Part shown: positions 53,415 through 62,388 of the stretch, in pieces
Layout: each line of letters begins with the position of its first letter
How positions within the stretch are numbered: the stretch's first letter is position 1
Translations under genes and position numbers: made by a program
Notes under the pieces: generated by a model
What the model was told of the DNA's origin: nothing
The model's database searches: none
What the model saw: the letters and a program-made list of their open reading frames with translations, nothing else
NCBI RefSeq assembly: GCF_000194155.1
Contig: NZ_GL877878.1
Coordinates: 2,368,189 to 2,432,188 of the forward strand
Reading direction: 5' to 3'
From: Saccharopolyspora spinosa NRRL 18395
GTDB lineage: Bacteria; Actinomycetota; Actinomycetes; Mycobacteriales; Pseudonocardiaceae
DNA: 64,000 bases

Positions 53415-54479
53415 TCACTCCCACTCGATCGTGTGATGGGTTAGGGGCACCAGTGACCCGGTTGCTCGGTCCCGGGTGCCCGTCGCCTCGTGAAGAATCA
53501 GGCGGGTGGGTTCTCGCAGGTGGGGTTCAGCGGTGATCAGCATCGAACCGGTGTCCGGGTTGGGCATCGGGTCCGCGGAACCGCGGATCTTGCCGATCGC
53601 CGCGTTGACCGACGCGAAGCCCATCCGGAACGGGTTCTGCGCGATCAACCCGGTGATCACGCCGTCCCGCAACCCCTGGATCTCGCCCTCCGAGGTGTCC
53701 CAGCCGATGACCTTCACCTGCCCGACCTTCCCCGCCTGCCGCACGGCCTCCGCCGCGCCGAGCACGCTGGGCTCGTTGGCCGCGTAGATGCCGTTGAGGT
53801 CCGGGTTGGCGGTCAGGATGTCCTGGGTGACCTGCAACGCCCGGTTGTAGTCGCTGTCGCTGGACTGCTGCGCGACCAGCTGCAGCCCGGGGTGCTTGGC
53901 CATGCCCTTCTTGAAGCCCTCGGCACGCGTCTCGTTGGTGCTCGTGCCGGGCTGGAACTCGATGAACGCCACCTTGCCCTTGCCGCCGAGCTGCTCGGCG
54001 AGCACGTCGGTGGCCTGCTCGGCGGCGGCGACGTTGTTCGTCGCGAACACCGGCACGTCCGGCGGCTGCGGGGTGGTGCCGGAGTCCATGTTGACCACCG
54101 TCGTGCCCTGGCCCTGCGCGGACTTGCTGATGTCGGCCAGCGCCTTGGCGTCCGTCGCCGCGTACACCAGGCCCTTGACGTCGCCCTGCGACAGCATGTC
54201 CTGCAGCAGGCTCTGCTGGCCGCTGACGTCGCTCTCGGCGTGCACCCCGTCCCAGTGGACCGTCACGTCCTGGTGCTTGGCGCCCGCGCACTCGGCGCCC
54301 ACCCGCACTTTCTCCCAGAAGTCGAAACCGATCGCCTTCGGCACCACGGCGAGCTTGATCGGCCCGCCCTGCTGGACACCACCGCCGGTCTGCTCGCGCA
54401 CCCCGACGCTGCACGCGGCAGTGCCCAGCACAGCGGCCACCGAAAGCAGGGCGGACGTCGCGGTCAGTACCTTCTTCAT
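53415..54479 (-). CDS. Ribose-type ABC sugar-binding lipoprotein
   Basis: 354 aa; ATG 54479 with GGGAGC at 7 nt. The lipoprotein signal ends in LGTAAC. The periplasmic-binding-protein type 1 fold starts IKLAVVPKAIGFDFWEKVRV; GLVYAATDAKALADIS and NGIYAANEPSVLGAAEAVRQ are typical of ribose/xylose-type binding proteins. The final ~15 residues (ATGSLVPLTHHTIEWE) are encoded by a dispersed repeat that also occurs after ehuA, so the natural C-terminus has been replaced or extended. It is the last gene of a three-gene importer set. Confidence 0.88.
   Translation of the reverse strand: MKKVLTATSALLSVAAVLGTAACSVGVREQTGGGVQQGGPIKLAVVPKAIGFDFWEKVRVGAECAGAKHQDVTVHWDGVHAESDVSGQQSLLQDMLSQGDVKGLVYAATDAKALADISKSAQGQGTTVVNMDSGTTPQPPDVPVFATNNVAAAEQATDVLAEQLGGKGKVAFIEFQPGTSTNETRAEGFKKGMAKHPGLQLVAQQSSDSDYNRALQVTQDILTANPDLNGIYAANEPSVLGAAEAVRQAGKVGQVKVIGWDTSEGEIQGLRDGVITGLIAQNPFRMGFASVNAAIGKIRGSADPMPNPDTGSMLITAEPHLREPTRLILHEATGTRDRATGSLVPLTHHTIEWE
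53426..53481. repeat. Hairpin-associated dispersed element, second copy
   Basis: 53426-53451 repeats 25 of 26 bases of 18965-18990. GGGCACC (53445-53451) can pair with GGTGCCC (53475-53481), a weaker hairpin than at the ehu locus. It lies inside the 3' end of the sugar-binding-protein gene, and the stop codon falls just beyond it. Confidence 0.7.
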
Positions 54480-54710
54480 CGCCGAGCTCCCTTGCTCATC
54501 GCGGCTTACTGCGTTGGTGTTCGGGTCTTGTCTTGAAGCGGCGAAGCAACTCAGCCCGCCCCCACAATTTGCACCGCCGCGGGTTCTCAGCCGCTTCCTG
54601 GCGAGGACAGCCCCTTCGCCGCGTGCCGGACAAGGGGCTCCCACAGTCCAGGGAGCGTCTGAGGTTCCGCTACCGCACCCCTACGCAAAACGAGTTGTGC
54701 AACGAATTCC

Positions 54711-55721
54711 TCATCCGGCGTCGCCGCCGAGCTTGCGTCGTTGGTAACGGTCCCACCAGACCGCTAGCCAGATGATCACGCCGATCAGCACGTTCTGGTA
54801 GAAGGTGCTGATGTTGAGCTGGACCGCCCCGTTGCGGATGACCGCGACCAGGAACGCGCCGATCAACGAGCCCCACACGGTGCCGCGTCCGCCGAACAGG
54901 CTCGCCCCGCCGATGACGACCGCCGCGATCACGTCGAGCTCCAGGCCGTCACCGAAGTTCGGCTGCCCGGAGTAGATCCGGGACGCCGCGATCATGCCGC
55001 CGAGCCCGGCCAGCGCGCCGGAGAGCACGTAGACCGCGGTGGTGTAGCGCCGCACCGGGACACCGGACAGCCGCGCGGCCTCCATGTTGGACCCCATCAC
55101 GTACGCGTAGCGGCCGAGCCGGGTCCGGGTGAGCACCACGTGCCCGGCCACCGCGACAAGCGCGATGAGCAGCACCGGGATCGGGATCGCGCCGATGACG
55201 CCCTGTCCGAGCAAGCGGAACGACTCCGGCGCGCCGAACACCGCGACCGCACCGGTGGCGATCAGCACCAGGCCACGGGCGACGCTGAGCATCCCGAGGG
55301 TGGCGATGAACGGCGGCAGCCCGACGACCGACACCAGCAGCCCGTTCACCAGCCCAGCCACCGCGCCGACGGCTATGCCGCCGACGATGCCCACCATCGG
55401 GTTGAACCCGTAGTCGGCCATCAACACCACTCCGAGCACCCCGGACAGCGCCGCCACCGAACCCACCGATAGGTCGATGCCGCCGGTGATGATGACCAGC
55501 GTCACGCCGACCGCCATCACCGCGTTCACCGAGGTCTGCGAGCCCAGATTGAACAGGTTGTCCGCGGTGAGGAACGACGGCGCGACGATCGACAGCACAA
55601 TGAACACGACGATCAGCGCGCCGGCCGCGGCGACCTGCGAGACCGCGCCGGAGAGCCGGTCCCCCAGCCCGCCCAGCAGGCCGCGGTCCTCAGTGGACGG
55701 TGCCTTGGTCTGCTCAGTCAT
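54711..55721 (-). CDS. Ribose-type ABC permease
   Basis: 336 aa, about 9-10 transmembrane helices, RbsC/XylH family. Landmarks: VAPSFLTADNLFNLGSQTSV, VIITGGIDLSVGSVAALSGV and GLPPFIATLGMLSVARGLVL; the C-terminal loop AAVVIGGASLFGGRGTVWGS couples to the ATPase. ATG 55721 overlaps the end of the ATPase gene by 8 bases. The 230-bp gap to the binding-protein gene may hold a separate promoter or an mRNA-stabilising structure. Confidence 0.9.
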   Translation of the reverse strand: MTEQTKAPSTEDRGLLGGLGDRLSGAVSQVAAAGALIVVFIVLSIVAPSFLTADNLFNLGSQTSVNAVMAVGVTLVIITGGIDLSVGSVAALSGVLGVVLMADYGFNPMVGIVGGIAVGAVAGLVNGLLVSVVGLPPFIATLGMLSVARGLVLIATGAVAVFGAPESFRLLGQGVIGAIPIPVLLIALVAVAGHVVLTRTRLGRYAYVMGSNMEAARLSGVPVRRYTTAVYVLSGALAGLGGMIAASRIYSGQPNFGDGLELDVIAAVVIGGASLFGGRGTVWGSLIGAFLVAVIRNGAVQLNISTFYQNVLIGVIIWLAVWWDRYQRRKLGGDAG

Positions 55722-57237
55722 GGTTGCCCCCGTTTTCGACGTTGCGGGCCCCGGTTGCCAGCGCGACGACGCGTTCCTCCGAGAACTCCGCGCGGGCGAC
55801 CTCTCCGGTGATCCGCCCACCGCGCATGACCAGGATCCGATCGCACATGTTCAGCAGCTCCGGAAGGTAGCTGGAGATGAAGACAACCGCTTTGCCCCGC
55901 GCGGCCAGGGAATCCATCTGCTGGAACATCTCCGACTTGGCCCCGACGTCCATGCCGCGGCCGGGCTCGTCGAAGAAAAGCACCTCCGCGCCGGTTTCCA
56001 GCCACCGCGCCAGGATCACCTTCTGCTGGTTGCCACCGGAGAGCGTCCGCACCGGGCGCCCCACCCACGGCACCCGGATCCGGAGGCCGTCGCGCTCCCG
56101 CTCGGCGATCTTGCGTTCCGCGGCGAGATCGATCAATCCGGCCCGCATCGGCAGCTTCGCCAGCGTGATGTTCTTATCCACCCCCAGCGGTAGGGCAAGA
56201 CCATCGGTCTTCCGGCTCTCGGTGAGGTATCCGATGCCCGCGGCGATCGCGTCGGACGGGCCGCGGATGCGCAACCGCTTGCCGTCCAAGGCGATCGTGC
56301 CCGCGTCCGGCAGCTCCGCGCCGAACACCGCGCGCGCCAGTTCGGTGCGCCCGGCCCCGACCAGCCCGGCCAGCCCGACGATTTCGCCCGCGCGGACCTC
56401 GAACGACACGTCGCGGACGGCGTCGTCGCGGGTGAGCCCCCGGACCTCCAGCCGCACCGGACCGGGCTTGTTGTGGGTGCGCGGGTAGAGGTTCTCCACG
56501 TCGCGGCCGACCATCAGCTGCACCAGCCGGTCTTCATCCAGTTCGGTGACCGGTCGGGTGGCGACGACGGCGCCGTCGCGCATCACCGTCACCCGATCGC
56601 CGATCTCGAAGATCTCGTCCAGCCGGTGCGAGATGTAAAGCACCGCGATGCCCCGCGCGGTCAGCTCGCGGACGATGCCGAACAGCTCCTCGGCCTCCCG
56701 CTCGGTGAGGCTGGCCGTGGGCTCGTCGAGAATGAGCACTTTCGCCTGCACCGTCAGGGCTTTCGCCAGCTCGACGCGCTGCTGCTCCGCAGTGGACAGC
56801 AGCGCCACCCGCCGCCCCGGATCGATGTCCAGACCGACGTGGCCGAGCAGTTCCCGCGCGGCGCGGCGCTCCTCGGCCCGCGAGATCCACCCGCCGCGGC
56901 CGGGTTCGTGGCCGATGAACAGGTTCTCGGCCACCGACAGGTCGGGCGCCAGCGCGAACTCCTGGTGGACCATGACGACCCCGAGCCGCCGGGCCGCGCC
57001 CGGCCCCTGGTAGGCGACCGGGACACCGTCGAGTTCGATGCGTCCACTGCTGGGCTGTTCGACTTGCGCGATCAGCTTCATCAGCGTCGACTTGCCCGCC
57101 CCGTTCTCCCCGGCGAACACGTGCACTTCGCCGGGCGGGATGGCGAGCGTGACGCCGGAGACCGCGACCACCCCCGGGAACCGCTTGCCGACGTCGTGCA
57201 GCGCCACGGCGGGACGATCCTGCTCGGTGGACGTCAC
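55714..57237 (-). CDS. Ribose-type ABC ATPase (tandem)
   Basis: 507 aa from GTG 57237, with GGAGG at 8 nt; the open frame continues upstream without coding character. RbsA/MglA architecture with two nucleotide-binding domains. The first has Walker A FAGENGAGKSTLMK, an unusual signature LSTAEQQRVELAKAL and Walker B VLILDEPTASLTE. The second has a degenerate Walker A (LAGLVGAGRTELAR), signature LSGGNQQKVILARWL and VLFFDEPGRGMDVGAKSEM. It powers uptake of a pentose or related sugar, and is the first gene of the set. Confidence 0.92.
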   Translation of the reverse strand: MTSTEQDRPAVALHDVGKRFPGVVAVSGVTLAIPPGEVHVFAGENGAGKSTLMKLIAQVEQPSSGRIELDGVPVAYQGPGAARRLGVVMVHQEFALAPDLSVAENLFIGHEPGRGGWISRAEERRAARELLGHVGLDIDPGRRVALLSTAEQQRVELAKALTVQAKVLILDEPTASLTEREAEELFGIVRELTARGIAVLYISHRLDEIFEIGDRVTVMRDGAVVATRPVTELDEDRLVQLMVGRDVENLYPRTHNKPGPVRLEVRGLTRDDAVRDVSFEVRAGEIVGLAGLVGAGRTELARAVFGAELPDAGTIALDGKRLRIRGPSDAIAAGIGYLTESRKTDGLALPLGVDKNITLAKLPMRAGLIDLAAERKIAERERDGLRIRVPWVGRPVRTLSGGNQQKVILARWLETGAEVLFFDEPGRGMDVGAKSEMFQQMDSLAARGKAVVFISSYLPELLNMCDRILVMRGGRITGEVARAEFSEERVVALATGARNVENGGNHD

Positions 57238-57461
57238 GAAGCGCCTCCCTCGGATCCACGTGATCGTTCCTTCGGGCTCGCAGTGCGCCGGATCATACCG
57301 ACAACACCCATCCAGAGAAAGGATTGGAACGAAGCCAAGTATTCGATTACCAGAACCACCCAGCCGGGGCAGGTCGGTGGGTCTGCACACGCCGGCGCGG
57401 CGGATCCGTAAGCTCATTGGGGACGAGAACCGAGATCTTCGAGGCAGGAGGCTGAGGTCCT

Positions 57462-59099
57462 GTGCAGCCGTTGCTGGCCAGCGACCCGAACCGGGTCGGC
57501 GACTACCGGCTGCTCGCCCGGCTGGGCCGCGGCGCGATGGGCGGCGTCTACCTGGGCCGCTCCCGAGGCGGCCGAGTGGTGGCGGTGAAGATCATCCGGG
57601 CGGACCTCGCCGAGGACGCGGAGTTCCGGGAGCGCTTCCGCCGCGAGGTGCTGGCGGCTCACTCGGTCGGCGGATTCTGGACCGCTGCGGTGGTCAACGC
57701 CGACCCCGACGCCGAACAGCCCTGGCTGGCCACCGAATACGTGCCGGGCCCAACGCTGCACCAAGCCGTCGTGGACCACGGCCCGCTGCCCGAAGCCACC
57801 GTCCGCAGCCTCGGCGCCGGGCTCTCCGAAGCGCTCGGCGCCATCCACCGCGCGCACCTGGTGCATCGCGACCTCAAACCGGCCAACGTCCTGCTCGGCC
57901 CGGACGGACCGCGCGTCATCGACTTCGGCATCTCGCGGGCGATGACCGGCAACGCTCTCACCGCGACCGGCATGTTCCTGGGCACGCCCGGCTTCTTCTC
58001 CCCCGAGCAGACCCTCGGCAGCGAAGTCGGCCCACCCAGCGACGTGTTTTCACTCGGTGCGGTACTCGTCTTCGCCGCCACCGGAACCGGCCCATTCGGC
58101 GAAGAGAGCACAGCGGCCCTGCTCTACCGGGTCGTGCACACCGAAGCGGACCTGTCCCGGGCGCCGGAGGGCCTGCGACCGCTGCTGGCGGCCTGCCTCG
58201 CGAAGGACCCGGCCGCCCGGCCGACCCCGAGCGACCTGCTCGACCAGATCGGCGAAGCCAGCCCGCAGGGCAATGCCTGGCTACCGCCCGCGATCAGCGA
58301 CGTCATCACCCAGCACGCGACTCAGTTGCAGCAGACGGCGAACGCGCCGCTGCCTGACACCGCGCCGCCGCAACCGACACCCAAGCCCGGGACTCGGTCC
58401 TACACGCAGGCGCACGACGCGACACCGGTTTCACCCACGCCGGTCCCACCCGCGCCGGTCATCCCCGCGTCCGTCGCGCCCCCGCCGGGATCGCCCGCCC
58501 CCGCGCCGATGCGGGACAAGATCGTCCCGGCACGTCCGAGGGAGACCACGCGGACGCCGCAGCGGGTGCGCAAGGACAACCCCGGTCCGGTGTTCGCCAC
58601 CGGCGGCCGGTTCCGCGCCGCGATGTCGGCGGTGATCTGCGGGTTGATCATCCTCGGCGCCGGCAGGCTGTTCCAGACCTACGGCCTCGGCGGGCATTCG
58701 CACGACCGCGTCGCGATCTTCCAGTTGGGCATGCTGCTGCTGGGCATCAGCATGATCTGGTCGATCGGGAAGGTGCTGCTGCCGAACCTGCACCTGAAGA
58801 TCAACAGCGACGGGCTGCTGATCTCCCGGATGGGCCTGACCCGGGAGATCCCGTGGAGCCAGGTCGATCGGGTCGACGTGGTCGGCGACGGCAAGCGGAC
58901 GGCGGTCGCCGTGTGGCTGGCCGACGGCAGGAAGCCCAACTCCCTGTGGTGGCACCGCGCCCGCACGTACCACGGCGGGGCCCGGGTCTTCCCGATCGGC
59001 GCCACGGGCGGCTGGCTGACCCGCCGCCAGGAAGCCCGCCGGGCCCGCACGGCACTGACCCAGTACGCCTACGGCCGCTACGGCGCCGGCCGACCGTAA
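57462..59099 (+). CDS. Membrane Ser/Thr protein kinase
   Basis: 545 aa; GTG 57462 with GGAGG upstream. The kinase domain (about 15-265) is canonical: LGRGAMGGVYLGRS, VAVKIIRADL, VHRDLKPANVLL, VIDFGISRAM and LGTPGFFSPEQ. A Pro-rich linker (residues ~300-370: VSPTPVPPAPVIPASVAPPP) follows, then two transmembrane helices (about 385-440) and a ~90-residue cytoplasmic PH-like domain (ISRMGLTREIPWSQVDRVDV). This lacks extracellular PASTA repeats, so it is not a PknB. It is divergent from the sugar importer genes. Confidence 0.92.
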   Translation: MQPLLASDPNRVGDYRLLARLGRGAMGGVYLGRSRGGRVVAVKIIRADLAEDAEFRERFRREVLAAHSVGGFWTAAVVNADPDAEQPWLATEYVPGPTLHQAVVDHGPLPEATVRSLGAGLSEALGAIHRAHLVHRDLKPANVLLGPDGPRVIDFGISRAMTGNALTATGMFLGTPGFFSPEQTLGSEVGPPSDVFSLGAVLVFAATGTGPFGEESTAALLYRVVHTEADLSRAPEGLRPLLAACLAKDPAARPTPSDLLDQIGEASPQGNAWLPPAISDVITQHATQLQQTANAPLPDTAPPQPTPKPGTRSYTQAHDATPVSPTPVPPAPVIPASVAPPPGSPAPAPMRDKIVPARPRETTRTPQRVRKDNPGPVFATGGRFRAAMSAVICGLIILGAGRLFQTYGLGGHSHDRVAIFQLGMLLLGISMIWSIGKVLLPNLHLKINSDGLLISRMGLTREIPWSQVDRVDVVGDGKRTAVAVWLADGRKPNSLWWHRARTYHGGARVFPIGATGGWLTRRQEARRARTALTQYAYGRYGAGRP

Positions 59100-59687
59100 C
59101 CGCGCAGTCCGCCCCGAGCGCACCTTCCGCACCAGTCACCGGGGTTGGCGATCAACGGGCACCGCACTTACGACGTGCCCGAGATCATCGCGACGCCGAT
59201 CACCGGCGGTAGTGATGCCTCCCTGTCGTGGATCGACGAGGAAACTCAAGCCTGAGAACTCGCGAGCAGCCCCGACGTATCCTCGTCCGCTGTCCTGCGG
59301 CAGCTCTCCCGCAGGGGTTCGTCGTGGCTCGGGACTGCCGATCGGCGCTCACTGACGCAGGTGTGGTGCTGTGCGCCTCCGGGTCGATGTCATTGCGCGG
59401 CGAGGACTTTTCGCAGCTACGCAACGGCGCTTACGTCGGTATTTCTCACACCCACCCACACCGTATGGCCAGAGTGGACGGTGCCCACACTGCCCGTGAC
59501 CTGACGAAACAGGCCTACCCGATCCCACCGCCGTCACCGGCTACAGTTTCGATGCTCGAAATCGCCAACCTGGGCGCCGGTTCCTCAGAATCCTGGGTGG
59601 TGCCCGGTGGCGCCTGCGCTTGCCGAATCCCGCGTCCTGTCGGTCACACCACCGGGTCCTGTCGGTCACACCACCGCGTCCTGTCGG
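59100..59687. other. Intergenic region with tandem repeat
   Basis: A rightward frame covers much of this stretch, but its translation lacks recognisable domains and I do not support it. The right edge carries the 22-bp tandem repeat described in the next entry. Confidence 0.45.
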
Positions 59688-59699
59688 TCACGCCACTGG
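59634..59699. repeat. 22-bp tandem repeat, three units
   Basis: GTCCTGTCGGTCACACCACC plus two bases repeats three times (59634, 59656, 59678) with two changes in the last unit. The third unit overlaps the stop codon of the lactonase gene. The copy number may vary between strains. Confidence 0.85.
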
Positions 59700-60743
59700 G
59701 AGGATGCAGACCGGGGTCGGGGTCGGGACCGGTTCGCGCAGCGGGGTCAGGTCGCCGTTGTCCGCGATGCCGAACGCCTGTACGTCGTTGCTGCGCTGGC
59801 CCGCGACGAACAACACCCGGCCGTCCGGCGAAAGCGCGATGTGGCGGGGTTCGGCCACCACCGCCGGGCGGATGTCGACCAGCCGGAACTCCCCGTCGCT
59901 GGAGTCCGCGCGGAACACCGCGATGCTGTCGTACCCCCGGTTCGACCCGTACACGAAACGGCCGTCGGGCGTCACCACGATCTCGGCCGCCAGGTTCGGC
60001 CGCCCGTAGTCCGGCGGCAGCGTCGACAGCGTCCGGCCCGGCTCCAGCACCCCGGTTTCCGCGTCGTAGCCGAACGCGGTGATCGAGGACGCCAGCTCGT
60101 TGATCACGTATGCCCGCTCGCCGTCCGGGTGGAACGCCAGGTGCCGCGGCCCGGCGCCCGCCCGCAGCGGAACCTCGTGCTTGAGCGCCAGGTGCCCGCT
60201 GTCCACATCGAAGTCGTAGACGTAGACCGAGTCGGTGCCCAGGTCCACCGCGAGCACGTGGCGGCCGGACGGGTCGGGCAGCACCTGGTGCGTGTGCGGG
60301 CCCTCCTGGCGCTGCGGGTTCGGACCGCTTCCGCTGTGCTGCACCACGTGGCACGGCTCGCGCAGTACGCCGCCGTCGGCGATCGGATGCACCACCAGGT
60401 TCCCGGACTGGTAGTTCGCGGTCAGCAGGTACTTGCCGGACGGGTGCACGCTCAGGTGGCACGGCGCGGCACCCAGCGACGGCTGCGAATTGAGTTCGGT
60501 GAGCGTGCCGTCGTCGTGCACCTTGAAGGCGATGACCCGGCCTTGCCGCAGCTCGCTCACCGCGAACAGCGTCGCCCCATCGGGTGCCATTGCGAGGAAC
60601 GAAGGGTCGGCGGCCTCGGCGACGCTCTCGGTGCACCGCAAAGCGCCGTCGGCGTCGGCGATCGCCAACCGGATCCCGTCGGCCGCCGATTCCGCGCTCG
60701 TGTACGCGCCCAGGTAGATCCGGTACTCACCGTTGTCCGGCAT
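59688..60743 (-). CDS. Lactonase-family beta-propeller protein
   Basis: 351 aa, YbhE/Pgl-type seven-bladed propeller: YRIYLGAYTSAESAADGIRL start, CHLSVHPSGKYLLTANYQSG, GPRHLAFHPDGERAYVINEL, PNLAAEIVVTPDGRFVYGSN, and RHIALSPDGRVLFVAGQRSN near the end. Members hydrolyse 6-phosphogluconolactone or related lactones; activity on this sequence is inferred. No signal peptide. Start ATG 60743. Confidence 0.9.
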   Translation of the reverse strand: MPDNGEYRIYLGAYTSAESAADGIRLAIADADGALRCTESVAEAADPSFLAMAPDGATLFAVSELRQGRVIAFKVHDDGTLTELNSQPSLGAAPCHLSVHPSGKYLLTANYQSGNLVVHPIADGGVLREPCHVVQHSGSGPNPQRQEGPHTHQVLPDPSGRHVLAVDLGTDSVYVYDFDVDSGHLALKHEVPLRAGAGPRHLAFHPDGERAYVINELASSITAFGYDAETGVLEPGRTLSTLPPDYGRPNLAAEIVVTPDGRFVYGSNRGYDSIAVFRADSSDGEFRLVDIRPAVVAEPRHIALSPDGRVLFVAGQRSNDVQAFGIADNGDLTPLREPVPTPTPVCILPVA

Positions 60744-60916
60744 CAGCGCCTCGCCTTCCCAGTCCGGGGAACACTCACCGGGTCCATGATGTCAAGGGGC
60801 GACCACCCTCCCCCGCTGAGACAACGAACCGCCGCAACACTGCGAAATGACGCAACGAATCGACGCTTCAAGCAATGCCTCGCGGCTGAAATCTGCGCCA
60901 TCGCCGACATAACCTT

Positions 60917-62155
60917 ATGGCCATGACTGTCGTTCCGTCGCACCTCGAAGCGTCGTCGCAGGCCGCCCGGTTCCGGGAGCTCGACGAGCGGTACAGCGCG
61001 CACAACTACCACCCACTGCCGGTCGTGATCGCCGAGGCATCCGGCGCCTGGATGACCGATGTGGACGGACGGCACTACCTGGACTTCCTGGCCGGGTACT
61101 CGGCGCTGAACTTCGGGCACCGCCACCCAGACCTGGTCGCCGCCGCCACCGAGCAGCTCGGCCGCGTCACGCTCACCAGCCGCGCCTTCCACCACGACCA
61201 GCTCGGCCTGTTCTGCCGCGAACTCGCCGAACTCACCGGCACCGACCGGGTGCTGCCGATGAACTCCGGCGCGGAGGCCGTCGAATCCGCCATCAAAATC
61301 GCCCGGAAGTGGGCCTACCGGGTCAAGGGCGTGCCGGAGAACCAAGCCGAGATCATCGTGGCGGGGTCGAACTTCCACGGTCGCACGACCACCATCGTGT
61401 CGTTCTCCACCGACCCGGTCGCGCACGACGAATTCGGCCCATACACACCGGGATTCGTCGTCACCGAATACGGCGACGCCGCTGCGGTCGCGGCCGCGAT
61501 CACCGAACGCACCGCCGCCGTCCTGGTCGAACCCATCCAGGGCGAAGCTGGCGTGATCGTGCCGCCCGCCGACTACCTGCCCCGGCTGCGCAGGCTCTGC
61601 GACGACAACGACGTGCTGCTCATCGCCGACGAGATCCAATCCGGACTCGCCCGCACCGGCGAGCTGCTGGCCAGCGAGCACGACGGCATCCGCGCCGACC
61701 TCTACACCCTCGGCAAGGCGCTCGGCGGCGGCATCATGCCGGTGTCCGCAGTGGTCGGTCGCGACGACGTGATCGGCGTGCTGCAACCCGGCCAGCACGG
61801 CTCCACCTTCGGCGGCAACCCGCTCGCCTGCGCGGTCGGCCGAGCAGTGGTGCGCCTGCTGAGCACCGGCGAGTTCCAGGAGCGCTCGCGCGACCTGGGA
61901 GCGCACCTGCACGCGCGCCTCGGCGAACTCGTCGGCCGCGGAGCGGTCGAGGTGCGAGGCCGCGGCCTGTGGGCCGGCGTGGAGCTCACCGCAGGCGGGC
62001 CGACGGGCCGCGAAGCCAGCGAGGCGCTAGCCGAGCGCGGTGTGCTGTGCAAGGAAATGCAGGACACGACGCTGCGTATCGCCCCACCGCTGGTGATCAC
62101 CCGGGACGAGCTGGACACGGGCCTCGACGCGATCGAAGCGGTCCTCACCCGCTGA
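60917..62155 (+). CDS. rocD: Ornithine aminotransferase
   Basis: 412-aa class III PLP aminotransferase converting ornithine and 2-oxoglutarate to glutamate-semialdehyde and glutamate. ERYSAHNYHPLPVVIAEASG is diagnostic for ornithine-oxo-acid transaminase. NSGAEAVESAIKIARKW, VEPIQGEAGVIVPPADYL, DEIQSGLARTG and the Schiff-base Lys in LYTLGKALGGGIMPVSA complete the active site. ATG 60917 or 60923. No arginase gene is adjacent. Confidence 0.93.
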   Translation: MAMTVVPSHLEASSQAARFRELDERYSAHNYHPLPVVIAEASGAWMTDVDGRHYLDFLAGYSALNFGHRHPDLVAAATEQLGRVTLTSRAFHHDQLGLFCRELAELTGTDRVLPMNSGAEAVESAIKIARKWAYRVKGVPENQAEIIVAGSNFHGRTTTIVSFSTDPVAHDEFGPYTPGFVVTEYGDAAAVAAAITERTAAVLVEPIQGEAGVIVPPADYLPRLRRLCDDNDVLLIADEIQSGLARTGELLASEHDGIRADLYTLGKALGGGIMPVSAVVGRDDVIGVLQPGQHGSTFGGNPLACAVGRAVVRLLSTGEFQERSRDLGAHLHARLGELVGRGAVEVRGRGLWAGVELTAGGPTGREASEALAERGVLCKEMQDTTLRIAPPLVITRDELDTGLDAIEAVLTR

Positions 62156-62180
62156 TCCGCGAGCAACATCTCAGTAAGGG

Positions 62181-62378
62181 GAGCGAACGGACCATTCGCG
62201 CCATAGACAGGAGCGAACGGACCATTCGCACCCAACAGCCGCGTCGCCACCGTGGGAGCGAACGGACCACCCGCGCCATAGACAGGAGCGAACGGACCAT
62301 TCGCACCAACAGCCGCGTCACCATCGCGGGAGTGAACGGACCGTCCGTGCCGTTGGCGGGAGCGAACGGTCCGTTCGC
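62181..62378. repeat. Six-copy palindromic repeat array
   Basis: Six copies of GAGCGAACGGACCATTCGC-like 19-mers at 62181, 62211, 62256, 62286, 62330 and 62360. Copies 1-2 and 3-4 plus their spacers form a higher-order direct duplication of about 75 bp. The last copy, GAGCGAACGGTCCGTTCGC, is the most palindromic. It is the same family as the repeats at 1.4, 17.7 and 18.8 kb. It lies between convergent rocD and zapE. Confidence 0.9.
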
Positions 62379-62388
62379 TCCCTCCCGA

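Noticed and set aside
59228..60082. 284-aa rightward frame after the kinase
   Set aside because: It runs through the tandem repeat and antisense to the lactonase gene; no domain is recognisable.
62181..62378. Possible CRISPR array
   Set aside because: The repeats are short and palindromic, spacers are of two recurring types and not unique, and no cas gene is nearby.
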